Shown piece by piece: positions 53,011 to 61,206 of a DNA stretch of 64,000 nucleotides (its first letter is position 1; the number at the start of each line of letters is the position of its first letter). A program made the position numbers and the translations under genes. Source of the stretch: Pseudomonas sp. CC120222-01a (GTDB lineage: Bacteria > Pseudomonadota > Gammaproteobacteria > Pseudomonadales > Pseudomonadaceae); contig NZ_QEQQ01000006.1 of NCBI RefSeq assembly GCF_003097235.1, positions 62,001 through 126,000 of the forward strand, given 5' to 3'. The notes under the pieces were generated by a model. It saw nothing but the letters and a program-made list of their open reading frames with translations, was not told where the DNA came from and did no database searches.

Positions 53011-55725
53011 ATGTCCGGAAACATCAATGCCAGCGGCGTACAGTACGTCCGCGACCACCTGAGCAACCTCCCTCGCCCCGATCGCGAAGCCAACCGCCTG
53101 ATCCGCGCATGGCTCGCGCAACGCGGCTTCGACCTGGACCCGCGACAGATCGACGTGGTGACGTTGCACTACCGCGCCGATGGCGAGGGCGGTCACCTGG
53201 CCGCCGTCACCCAACGACAGGACCTGGTCCAGGCCCTGCTGGGCAACTGGCAGGGCGAATCGAACAACGATCTGTTCGGTGCGCTGTTTGCCGCGCCTTG
53301 GGCCGGCACCCTGCCCAAAGGGTCGATTCGCCTCGTCGAAACCCTCCCTGCCCCGGCGTTCAATCACTATGGTGCCGACCATGCTGTGTTCAACGGCCTG
53401 TTCAGGCGCACCGACCCGGCCCGTCTTGACGCCTCGACACACCTGCCAATCAACGCCGAGGCGTTCCAGCAGTTCATCGAGCAACTGGACTTCCAGGCGC
53501 CGTTCAAGGCCATGCTTGACAGCTATTGGGGCAACCATCTTGAGACCTATCGGTTGTCCTGCAAGCTCAGTTTTGTCGCCGCCTGCAACCTTCAGGTCGA
53601 GCAAGGCAGCCTCAGTGATGCCGGGCGCCAGCTGGCCTGGCGCGCCGCCGACCTGCAGCCGCGAGGCAAAGGCCTGCGCATGAGCACCCTGAGCATCTAT
53701 GGCTACGCAGCAACCGACCTGCTCTACATCAACGACACCAGCACCGGTCTGACGTTGCTCTACGCCCCGGGCAACAGCGCACCGCTACTGGAGTTCGCCA
53801 GCGAAACGCTGCTCAAGGACTGGGTCGGCCAGCAATGCAAGGACCCCGCCCGGCGTCAGGCACTCAGGCAACATTTCAGATTGGCCGATGGCCCTCAGGG
53901 CCCGGACTTCAGTGGCCTGGACACCGCACTGGCGGGCCTGGCCGAGTACCCGCACAGCCATCGCCTGCCGCCGGAACACGGCTTCTTCAACGACGATGGC
54001 GTCTGGTCACCCCAGACTTATGTGAACTACCGACCGGGCAAGTACAACCCCAGGATTACCGGTGACCTGTTCCAGGCGCTGGCCGAGTGGCAACGCCAAC
54101 GCAGCTACGACGATGCCGACTTCATCATCACCGCCGACAGCGAGATCACCAAGGCACGCTGGCGCGGCTACCTGGCCACCACGCTCAACCTGGTGGCGCC
54201 GCTGAGCCTGGTGGTGCCAGGCCTGGCACCACTGCTTGCCTTGGGTGGCATTGCCCAGCTGGGCCTTGGCCTGGACCAGGCAATCAATGGCAAGCACCTG
54301 CAGGACAAACAGGACGGCGTCGCCAATATCACCTGGGGCCTGCTCAACGCCCTGCCCCTGATCGCACATGGCGCAGTCAGGGGCAAAGTGCGCTTCGCCA
54401 CCAAAAGCGACCGTTTCGTAACGCCCAGCCGCGTCAACGACCAGTACGGCTACCCGCTGAGCCCGCTCGTGGCGCCGCACCTGCCGGACATCGATGTTGC
54501 GCCTTACTTCCACATCCATGAGCCCATCGCTCCCTTGCCCGGCGCTGATCAGGCGATTGCCGACTCGGTGATCCGTGTACCCCGTTACGATGGCGGCCCG
54601 GATTCGCTCGATGCGGCCATCGATGGCTACCAAGCCCACGTGATCTATGACATGGCGGCGGACGTATTCATCAACGAACTCGATATCAATGATGTCGATC
54701 CCGTGGGTTACCTTGCCCGCCCAGGTAGCAACAACTTGCGTGCCCTGGCTACCCCGCGTGCCGTAGACGATGCCATGCGCACTCGCAGCCTGCGCGCCCT
54801 GGGCGTCGAACTGCCATTACCGGTCGAGCTGCCTGGCCTGGCGCCGCAGAGCATGCCGATACCCAGGCAGATCAGCTGCCTGTGGGTCGGCGACCGGGTG
54901 ATCAACCAGGCCCTGATCGGTAACCTGGCGAACAATGCCGCGCGGTTGGCCAACAGCGAGTACCGCATACGGCTGTTCCTGTCCAATGCTTCGCCCGCCG
55001 CCTACGCCGAGAACCTGCGCTTGCTCACCGAACAAGCGCCAGGCCTGCAGGTACTGTCGCTAGAGGAGCAGCCATTCTTCCGCGATTTCCGCCAGGGGCC
55101 CTACCATGCGCAGTATCAGGCAGCCCTGGACGGCAACGGCGGAGTCGCCAGCAACTTCGCCTCGGCATCGGACGTGCTGCGCTATCCGATGCTGCACCAT
55201 GAAGGGGGGTTGTACATGGATGTCGACGATACCTTGCTGGCACCCGGTGACGCCGGCGAGCACATTGATCAGGTGCCTCTGCTCGCCACGCCGGCTGGCC
55301 TGCTGTTGGCACCGCCCCAGTCCAACGAAGCGCTCAGCATGAATTGCCTCTACAACACCAGCATCATCGGCAGCCACCCCGGCAACCCGACGTTGCTGGC
55401 GATTTCCGAGGAAATGCGCACCCGCTACCTGAACGAGGCGGACTTCTACGACCACCGGCCGAGCCGGCGCGAGGATCCGCAAGGCTTCTACCGCTATGCC
55501 AGCCGCCTCAGCCGGCTCACCGGGCCTGCGCTGCTCTCGGCGGTGGTCGACCAGCACCTGCCGGCCTTGCATACCTTGCGCCAGGTCACCAACCTCTATT
55601 CCCTGCCGCGTATCAACTCCTGGCAGTTCATCAACGCTGAGCATTACCAAACGGCGCTGCGTGAACTGCTGCCGCTGAACCGCTTCGCACGGGTCGGCAG
55701 CTTCAACGCCTGGGCGCGCCCCTGA
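53011..55725 (+). CDS. Dermonecrotic-toxin-like protein with C-terminal TcdA/TcdB-type glycosyltransferase domain
   Basis: 904 residues, no signal peptide. The N-terminal half resembles the pseudomonad dermonecrotic toxin region (LSIYGYAATDLLYINDTSTG, EFASETLLKDWVGQQC) with a hydrophobic, possibly membrane-inserting stretch at about 387-425. The C-terminal third looks like a large-clostridial-toxin glucosyltransferase: ISCLWVGDRVINQALI, NFASASDVLRYPMLHHEGG and the metal-binding DVD at 737-739 (YMDVDDT), ending in a conserved-Trp INSWQF. It probably transfers a sugar from a UDP-sugar to a host target. ATG at 53011; the ribosome binding site is weak (AAGG). Not related to the flagellar genes on either side. 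Confidence 0.8.
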   Translation: MSGNINASGVQYVRDHLSNLPRPDREANRLIRAWLAQRGFDLDPRQIDVVTLHYRADGEGGHLAAVTQRQDLVQALLGNWQGESNNDLFGALFAAPWAGTLPKGSIRLVETLPAPAFNHYGADHAVFNGLFRRTDPARLDASTHLPINAEAFQQFIEQLDFQAPFKAMLDSYWGNHLETYRLSCKLSFVAACNLQVEQGSLSDAGRQLAWRAADLQPRGKGLRMSTLSIYGYAATDLLYINDTSTGLTLLYAPGNSAPLLEFASETLLKDWVGQQCKDPARRQALRQHFRLADGPQGPDFSGLDTALAGLAEYPHSHRLPPEHGFFNDDGVWSPQTYVNYRPGKYNPRITGDLFQALAEWQRQRSYDDADFIITADSEITKARWRGYLATTLNLVAPLSLVVPGLAPLLALGGIAQLGLGLDQAINGKHLQDKQDGVANITWGLLNALPLIAHGAVRGKVRFATKSDRFVTPSRVNDQYGYPLSPLVAPHLPDIDVAPYFHIHEPIAPLPGADQAIADSVIRVPRYDGGPDSLDAAIDGYQAHVIYDMAADVFINELDINDVDPVGYLARPGSNNLRALATPRAVDDAMRTRSLRALGVELPLPVELPGLAPQSMPIPRQISCLWVGDRVINQALIGNLANNAARLANSEYRIRLFLSNASPAAYAENLRLLTEQAPGLQVLSLEEQPFFRDFRQGPYHAQYQAALDGNGGVASNFASASDVLRYPMLHHEGGLYMDVDDTLLAPGDAGEHIDQVPLLATPAGLLLAPPQSNEALSMNCLYNTSIIGSHPGNPTLLAISEEMRTRYLNEADFYDHRPSRREDPQGFYRYASRLSRLTGPALLSAVVDQHLPALHTLRQVTNLYSLPRINSWQFINAEHYQTALRELLPLNRFARVGSFNAWARP

Positions 55726-55736
55726 CCCTGGGGATT

Positions 55737-55766
55737 AAAAAAGGCGACCCTGGGGTCGCCTTCTTC
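55737..55766. terminator. Bidirectional terminator
   Basis: AAAAAAGGCGACC-CTGG-GGTCGCCTTCTT hairpin between the convergent toxin-like and DUF2802 genes, with A-run before and T-rich run after. Confidence 0.88.
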
Positions 55767-55767
55767 A

Positions 55768-56163
55768 TCACTCGCTGCGGTGCAGCTTGCTCATCAGCTC
55801 CGCCTCGGCCTGGGTCAGGCCGCAGGTTTCGGTGAGTTCCGCCACGCTGGCGCCCATGCCCACCAGTTTGGCAGCCTGGGTGAAGGTCACGCTGTTCGGG
55901 TCGCGCTGCTCCAGCTGCTGGAGCTTCTCCGGCAGCGGTGCCACGGTCGCGCGCAGTTCATGGAGGGCCTCCCCCATGCGCACGGTGCCGTTCTGGTAGT
56001 CGTCCAGGCGCTTGGCCAGGTCCTTGATGCGCTGGTCGCGCAGGGCATCGCCCACGGCCTGCTGCGCCGCCAGTTCGCGCTGGCGCTTGCTGTAGTTGAG
56101 GAAGAACCACAGGCTCAGGGCCCACAGCAGCGCCAGGAAGATTACCGCCACCTCGAAGATCAA
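55768..56163 (-). CDS. DUF2802 single-helix protein
   Basis: 131 residues: N-terminal membrane helix (VAVIFLALLWALSLWFFLNY), a coiled-coil middle (ALRDQRIKDLAKRLDDYQN) and the DUF2802 C-terminus (FTQAAKLVGMGASVAELTETCGLTQAEAELM). Commonly the last gene of the chemotaxis cluster. The frame needs a TTG start at 56163, just after the cheW stop, with GGAG 10 nt upstream. Function unknown. Confidence 0.86.
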   Translation of the reverse strand: MIFEVAVIFLALLWALSLWFFLNYSKRQRELAAQQAVGDALRDQRIKDLAKRLDDYQNGTVRMGEALHELRATVAPLPEKLQQLEQRDPNSVTFTQAAKLVGMGASVAELTETCGLTQAEAELMSKLHRSE

Positions 56164-56164
56164 C

Positions 56165-56644
56165 TCAGATGTTCTCCAGCTCGGACCACTCTTCCTCGGT
56201 CATCATCTTGTCCAGCTCGACCAGGATCAGCAGTTCGCCGTTCTTGTTGCACACGCCCTGGATGAACTTGGCCGACTCTTCGTTACCCACGTTCGGCGCC
56301 GTTTCGATTTCCGACTGACGCAGGTACACCACCTCGGCAACGCTGTCGACCAGGATGCCGACCACTTGCTTGTCAGCCTCGATGATGACGATGCGGGTGT
56401 TGTCGGTCACGTCCGACGGCATCAGGCCGAAGCGCTGGCGAGTGTCGATCACTGTCACCACGTTGCCGCGCAGGTTGATGATGCCCAGCACGTAGCTTGG
56501 CGCACCCGGCACCGGAGCGATCTCGGTGTAGCGCAGTACTTCCTGCACCTGCATGACGTTGATGCCGTAGGACTCGTTGTCCAGACGGAAGGTTACCCAC
56601 TGCAGGATCGGATCTTCAGAACCTTGCGCAGACGACTTTTTCAT
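56165..56644 (-). CDS. cheW: Chemotaxis coupling protein CheW
   Basis: 159-residue single CheW domain linking chemoreceptors to CheA. Seen are ILQWVTFRLDNESYGINVMQVQEVL, the glycine-rich VLGIINLRGNVVTVID, and the C-terminal FIQGVCNKNGELLILVELDKMM. It follows the second CheW-like gene in the same operon. Confidence 0.96.
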   Translation of the reverse strand: MKKSSAQGSEDPILQWVTFRLDNESYGINVMQVQEVLRYTEIAPVPGAPSYVLGIINLRGNVVTVIDTRQRFGLMPSDVTDNTRIVIIEADKQVVGILVDSVAEVVYLRQSEIETAPNVGNEESAKFIQGVCNKNGELLILVELDKMMTEEEWSELENI

Positions 56645-56687
56645 TCCCCTAGCCCTCTAAATCCGCTGTTGGCGGTTGTGTTCGGTG

Positions 56688-57572
56688 TTATTTCTGTTTG
56701 GCATGCAACTGCTTGACCGCGCCGCTGGCGATCAGCTCGGCCAGTTCGGCGACGTCGAGCAGTGCACACATGTGTTCGATGACCGTGCCGGCCAGCCAGG
56801 GGCGCTGGCCACGCTGGCTACGCCACTTGATCTCGGCCGGGTCCAGGCGCAGCGAGCGGCTGACCTGATGCACTGCCAGGCCCCATTCGTAGCCCTGCAC
56901 GGAAATCACGTAATTCAGGCCCTGGCGGAAGTCGTCGCGGTAGCGGTCGGGCATGACCCAGCGCGCGGTGTCCAGCACCTTGAGGTTGCCGGCCTGGCAG
57001 GTCAGGATGCCGAGGAACCAGTCCGGCTGGCCGAACAACGGTGTCAGCTCCTGGCCTTCCAGGCTGTAGATCGAGCCCAGGCACACCAGCGGCACCGCCA
57101 GGGTCAGCCCGGCAACGTCGAACAGCAGGCACTCGAACGGCTCGGCAGCCCAGGCCGGGCGGCCATCGACGCTGGCCGGCGGGGCTGGCGTGTCGGCCAT
57201 GACTGCCGCTGGCAGGTGCACTTCCACCAAGGGGGCAACCGGCTCCGGCGCTGGCACTTCGGTCAGCACCGGGATGCTGGCCTCAGCCACCACTTCAGCC
57301 TCGACCACGGCCACCACCGGCGGCTCGACCGGCAGCACGGCTGGCAGTACTTTCACCTGCGGCTCGGCAAAAGGCCTGGCCACGGGTGTTGGCTGGCGAG
57401 CGTCCCGCGCCTGCTCTTCGCGCACGGCGGCGGCGAATTCGTCGTTGGCCATGGGCGCCTGGGCAGGCGTTGCCAGGTCGAGGATATCCTCGGCCTCGGT
57501 GGCCTCCTGCAACAGCCCATCGAGGTAGGACTGCAGGGCCAGTTGCGGCTTGGTGCCGACGGGCCGATTCAT
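56688..57572 (-). CDS. CheW-domain protein with Pro/Val/Glu-rich N-terminal extension (ParP-like)
   Basis: 294 residues. The first 150 are an extended, low-complexity linker (ATEAEDILDLATPAQAP, PVEPPVVAVVEAEV); the C-terminal part is a CheW domain (ECLLFDVAGLTLAVPLVCLGSIY, FLGILTCQAGNLKVLDTARW). The ATG at 57572 overlaps the ParA-like stop by 4 nt. In this location homologues link the ParA-like polar localiser to the CheA array (ParP role), which I infer here from order and architecture. Confidence 0.88.
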   Translation of the reverse strand: MNRPVGTKPQLALQSYLDGLLQEATEAEDILDLATPAQAPMANDEFAAAVREEQARDARQPTPVARPFAEPQVKVLPAVLPVEPPVVAVVEAEVVAEASIPVLTEVPAPEPVAPLVEVHLPAAVMADTPAPPASVDGRPAWAAEPFECLLFDVAGLTLAVPLVCLGSIYSLEGQELTPLFGQPDWFLGILTCQAGNLKVLDTARWVMPDRYRDDFRQGLNYVISVQGYEWGLAVHQVSRSLRLDPAEIKWRSQRGQRPWLAGTVIEHMCALLDVAELAELIASGAVKQLHAKQK

Positions 57573-58360
57573 GAAGCCACCTGCGCGACCGGCTTGTAGG
57601 TCAGCATATGCTTGAGCAGTGCGCGGTAGGCGATCACGCCACGGCTCTTGCCATCGAACTGCGACGGCGTAACGCCATTGCGGCTGGCATCGCGCAGGCG
57701 CGTGTCGACTGGGATGTAACCCTGCCACACCTGGTGTTCATAGGTATCGCGCAGCACCTTGAGGGTGCCCAGCGAAGCCTGGGTACGGCGGTCGAACAGG
57801 GTCGGCACGATCTGGTAGGGCAAGGCCTGCTTGCGCGAGCGATTGACCATGGCCAAGGTACCGATCATGCGCTCCAGGCCCTTCACCGCCAGAAACTCGG
57901 TCTGCACCGGAATCACCAGCTGCTGGCTGGCGGCCAGGGCGTTGACCATCAGCACGCCGAGCAAGGGCGGGCTGTCGATCAGGGCAAAGTCGAAATCCTG
58001 CCACAACTGCGCCAGACTCTTGGCGATCACCAGGCCCAGCCCACTCTGCCCTGGCGACTGGCGCTCCAGTACCGCCAGCGCCGTGCTCGAAGGCAGCAGC
58101 GAGATACGCTCATCGCTGGTCGGCAACAGCAGCTGCCCCGGCAGGCCCTCGGGCACGCTGCCCTTGTGCAGGAACAGGTCGTAGCAGCTGTGCTCCAGGG
58201 CGTCCGGGTTGTGCCCGAAATAGCTGGTCATCGAGCCATGCGGGTCGAGGTCGACGACGACCACGCGCTTGCCCGCCTCAGCCAGCAGGCCGGCCAGGGC
58301 GATGGTGGTCGTGGTCTTGCCCACGCCGCCTTTTTGATTGGCTACTGCCCAGACTCTCAT
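57569..58360 (-). CDS. ParA/MinD-like ATPase of the chemotaxis cluster (ParC-like)
   Basis: 263-residue deviant-Walker ATPase: KGGVGKTTTTIALAG near residue 10, DLDPHGSMT and FALIDSPPLLG. Family members in chemotaxis operons place signalling arrays at the pole and are distinct from chromosome-partitioning ParA. It is stop-start coupled to the CheW-like gene and 67 nt from motD. Confidence 0.92.
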   Translation of the reverse strand: MRVWAVANQKGGVGKTTTTIALAGLLAEAGKRVVVVDLDPHGSMTSYFGHNPDALEHSCYDLFLHKGSVPEGLPGQLLLPTSDERISLLPSSTALAVLERQSPGQSGLGLVIAKSLAQLWQDFDFALIDSPPLLGVLMVNALAASQQLVIPVQTEFLAVKGLERMIGTLAMVNRSRKQALPYQIVPTLFDRRTQASLGTLKVLRDTYEHQVWQGYIPVDTRLRDASRNGVTPSQFDGKSRGVIAYRALLKHMLTYKPVAQVAS

Positions 58361-58427
58361 AGGACAACTCTTGCTTCATGGGTGCCGCCGGCTGCCACAG
58401 GGCATGCGGTGACGGAGAATTGACGGC

Positions 58428-59285
58428 TCACTTGGCCGTCGTCGCTGCTGGGGCTGGCGGTGCACTTTGTGTGCCAGCACGGCGCAACGCTGCGTCCGGG
58501 GTGGCATTGGCACTGCCTGTGCCGGTCAGGCTGCGGCGCACTTCGAGGTTGCGGGAAATCACCAGCACCACCCGTCGATTGCGCGCACGCCCTTCGGCGG
58601 TGTCGTTGCTGGCCACCGGCTGGTACTCGCCATAGCCCACCGAGGCCATGCGCGCCGGGTTGACCCCTTCCATGGCCAGCAGGCGCACGATACTCGCCGC
58701 CCGCGCTGCCGACAGCTCCCAGTTGGTCGGGTACTGTGCCGTGCGGATCGGCAAGTTGTCGGTGAAGCCCTCGACGTGTACCGGGTTGGCGAACGGCTTG
58801 AGGATGTTGCCGACTTTTTCGATGATGGTGAACGCCTTGTCACTGGGCATGGCATCGCCACTGCCGAACAGCAACGACGAGTTGAGCTCGATCTCCACCC
58901 ACAGCTCGTTGCCGCGCACGGTCATCTGGTCGGACTTGATCAGGTCGCCGAAGGCATCGCGCACGTCGTCGCTGATGGTCTTCAGCGGGTCGACGTTGGT
59001 CTGCGCCAGGCCCGCATCAGTCTGCTCGCTGTCCTTGATCAAGGGCTCTGCCGGTTTCACGCTGAGCGGCTGCTCATCGCCGATCGGGATCGGCTTCATG
59101 CTCCGCTCAGGGTCGTTGAACACCCCGAGCAGCGCTTGCGAGATGACCTTGTACTTGCCCTCGTTGATCGAGGAAATCGAATACATGACCACGAAAAAGG
59201 CGAACAGCAAGGTGATGAAGTCGGCGTACGACACCAGCCAGCGTTCGTGATTCTCGTGCTCCTCGGTATGACGGCGACGGCGCAT
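58428..59285 (-). CDS. motD: Flagellar motor stator protein MotD (MotB-like)
   Basis: 285 residues: an N-terminal RRRRHTEEHENHERW region, the proton-channel helix SYADFITLLFAFFVVMYS with its essential Asp, a plug/linker and an OmpA-type peptidoglycan-binding domain (VEGFTDNLPI, NWELSAARAASIVRLL, GYGEYQPVASNDTAEGRARNRRV). With MotC it forms the second stator of pseudomonads. ATG 59285, 3 nt after the motC stop. Confidence 0.95.
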   Translation of the reverse strand: MRRRRHTEEHENHERWLVSYADFITLLFAFFVVMYSISSINEGKYKVISQALLGVFNDPERSMKPIPIGDEQPLSVKPAEPLIKDSEQTDAGLAQTNVDPLKTISDDVRDAFGDLIKSDQMTVRGNELWVEIELNSSLLFGSGDAMPSDKAFTIIEKVGNILKPFANPVHVEGFTDNLPIRTAQYPTNWELSAARAASIVRLLAMEGVNPARMASVGYGEYQPVASNDTAEGRARNRRVVLVISRNLEVRRSLTGTGSANATPDAALRRAGTQSAPPAPAATTAK

Positions 59286-59288
59286 GGC

Positions 59289-60029
59289 TTACTCCATGAA
59301 GCCTTGCAGCTTCAATTCGATCGAGCGCGGGTTCTCGCCCTCGGCGATCGACAGCAAGCCTTCAAGCAGCATCTCGCGGTAGCGCGACTGGCGCATGACG
59401 ATGGCCTTGAGCTTGTTGGCGATCGGCAGCAGGATCAGGTTGGCACTGGCCACGCCGTAGATGGTGGCGACGAAGGCCACGGCAATGCCGTTGCCCAGCT
59501 GCGACGGGTCGGCCAGGTTGCCCATGACATGGATCAGGCCCATGACCGCACCGATGATACCGATGGTCGGGGCGTAGCCGCCCATGCTCTCGAACACCTT
59601 GGCGGCCTGGATGTCACGGCTTTCCTGGGTCAGGAAATCGACTTCGAGAATGCTGCGGATCGATTCCGGCTCGGCGCCATCGACCAGCAATTGCAGGCCT
59701 TTGCGGGCGTACGGGTCGGGCTCGGCATCGGCCACGCCTTCCAGGCCGAGCAGGCCTTCCTTGCGCGCCACCAGGCTCCAGTTGACCACCCGGTCGATAC
59801 CACCGGCCAGGTCGACTCGCGGCGGGAAGAAGATCCAGCGCAGAATCTGCAGCGCGCGCTTGAACGACGACAGCGGCGACTGCAGCAATGCCGCCGCCAG
59901 GGTGCCACCGAGCACGATCAGGCCGGCCGGGCCGTTGAGCAAGGCACCGACGTGGCCACCTTCAAGGAAGTTGCCGCCGACGATGGCAACGAACGCCAGG
60001 ATCAGGCCAATCAGGCTGAGCACATCCAT
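59289..60029 (-). CDS. motC: Flagellar motor stator protein MotC (MotA-like)
   Basis: 246-residue four-helix stator: [39 protein letters not shown], then MGGYAPTIGIIGAVMGLIHVMGNLADPSQLGNGIAVAFVAT, the MotA/PomA core. ATG at 60029 overlaps the cheB stop by 1 nt (TGATG). Partner of MotD. Confidence 0.95.
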   Translation of the reverse strand: MDVLSLIGLILAFVAIVGGNFLEGGHVGALLNGPAGLIVLGGTLAAALLQSPLSSFKRALQILRWIFFPPRVDLAGGIDRVVNWSLVARKEGLLGLEGVADAEPDPYARKGLQLLVDGAEPESIRSILEVDFLTQESRDIQAAKVFESMGGYAPTIGIIGAVMGLIHVMGNLADPSQLGNGIAVAFVATIYGVASANLILLPIANKLKAIVMRQSRYREMLLEGLLSIAEGENPRSIELKLQGFME

Positions 60030-61159
60030 CAGACGCAAGCCTCGACCAGGTGTTTGCCGATTTCATCCAGGCTGTACACCGCGTCGGCCAGGTTGGCTTT
60101 GACGATGGCCATGGGCATGCCGTAGATCACACAGCTGGCCTCATCCTGGGCCCACACGGTACTGCCGCCCTGCTTGAGCAGGCGCGCGCCTTCGCGGCCG
60201 TCGGCGCCCATGCCGGTGAGCACCACCGACAGCACCTTGTCGCCGTAGGACTTGGCCGCCGAGCCGAAGGTGATATCCACGCACGGCTTGTAGTTCAGGC
60301 GCTCGTCGCCCGGCAGGATCTTCACCGTGCCACGGCCGTCGATCATCATCTGCTTGCCACCCGGGGCCAGCAGCGCCAGGCCCGGGCGCAGCATGTCGCC
60401 GTCCTCGGCTTCCTTGACGCTGATCTTGCACAGCTTGTCGAGGCGTTCGGCAAATGCCTTGGTGAAGGCGGCGGGCATGTGCTGGATCAGCACGATCGGT
60501 GCCGGGAAGCTCGCCGGCAGCTGGGTCAGCACACGCTGCAGGGCCACCGGGCCGCCAGTGGAGGTACCGATCGCCACCAGCTTGTAAGGCTTGCGCTTGG
60601 GCGCCGGGGCATGCGCCGCAGCCGCTGCCGGCGCAGCCGCACGGGCAGGCGCGGCGGGACGTACCGGCGCGCTGCTGGCCAGCCTGCTGGCGGGTGCATG
60701 ACTGCTGGCCGGCGCCGGTGCACTGACCGGCGCGTGGCTGGCGTAGCCACCGAAACGGCGGTTGCTGCGCGAGATGGTATGCACCTTCTCGCACAGCAGC
60801 TGCTTGACCTTCTCCGGGTTGCGCGAGATGTCTTCGAAGTTCTTCGGCAGGTAATCCACCGCACCGGCATCCAGCGCGTCGAGGGTGACGCGGGCGCCTT
60901 CATGGGTCAGCGAGGAGAACATCAACACCGGCGTCGGGCAGCGCTGCATGATGTGCCGCACGGCGGTGATGCCATCCATCATGGGCATTTCGTAGTCCAT
61001 GGTGATGACATCGGGTTTGAGCGCCAGTGCCTGGTCGATCGCTTCCCTGCCGTTGGTCGCGGTGCCGACCACCTGGATCGTCGGGTCCGCCGAGAGGATT
61101 TCCGAAACGCGGCGGCGGAAGAAACCGGAATCATCCACCACCAGGACCTTGACTGCCAT
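60029..61159 (-). CDS. cheB: Chemotaxis protein-glutamate methylesterase CheB
   Basis: 376 residues: an N-terminal receiver with the phosphorylated Asp in [12 protein letters not shown] (about residue 54), a Pro/Ala-rich linker (about 140-185) and the methylesterase domain with catalytic Ser in [12 protein letters not shown], His in LIQHMP and Asp in LTGMGADG. It demethylates chemoreceptors and deamidates them. ATG 61159 with GGAG 8 nt upstream. Confidence 0.97.
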   Translation of the reverse strand: MAVKVLVVDDSGFFRRRVSEILSADPTIQVVGTATNGREAIDQALALKPDVITMDYEMPMMDGITAVRHIMQRCPTPVLMFSSLTHEGARVTLDALDAGAVDYLPKNFEDISRNPEKVKQLLCEKVHTISRSNRRFGGYASHAPVSAPAPASSHAPASRLASSAPVRPAAPARAAAPAAAAAHAPAPKRKPYKLVAIGTSTGGPVALQRVLTQLPASFPAPIVLIQHMPAAFTKAFAERLDKLCKISVKEAEDGDMLRPGLALLAPGGKQMMIDGRGTVKILPGDERLNYKPCVDITFGSAAKSYGDKVLSVVLTGMGADGREGARLLKQGGSTVWAQDEASCVIYGMPMAIVKANLADAVYSLDEIGKHLVEACV

Positions 61160-61206
61160 AAACACTCCATTAGGCGGCGCCACCCGCCAGGGTGCGCCGC
61201 CGAAAA

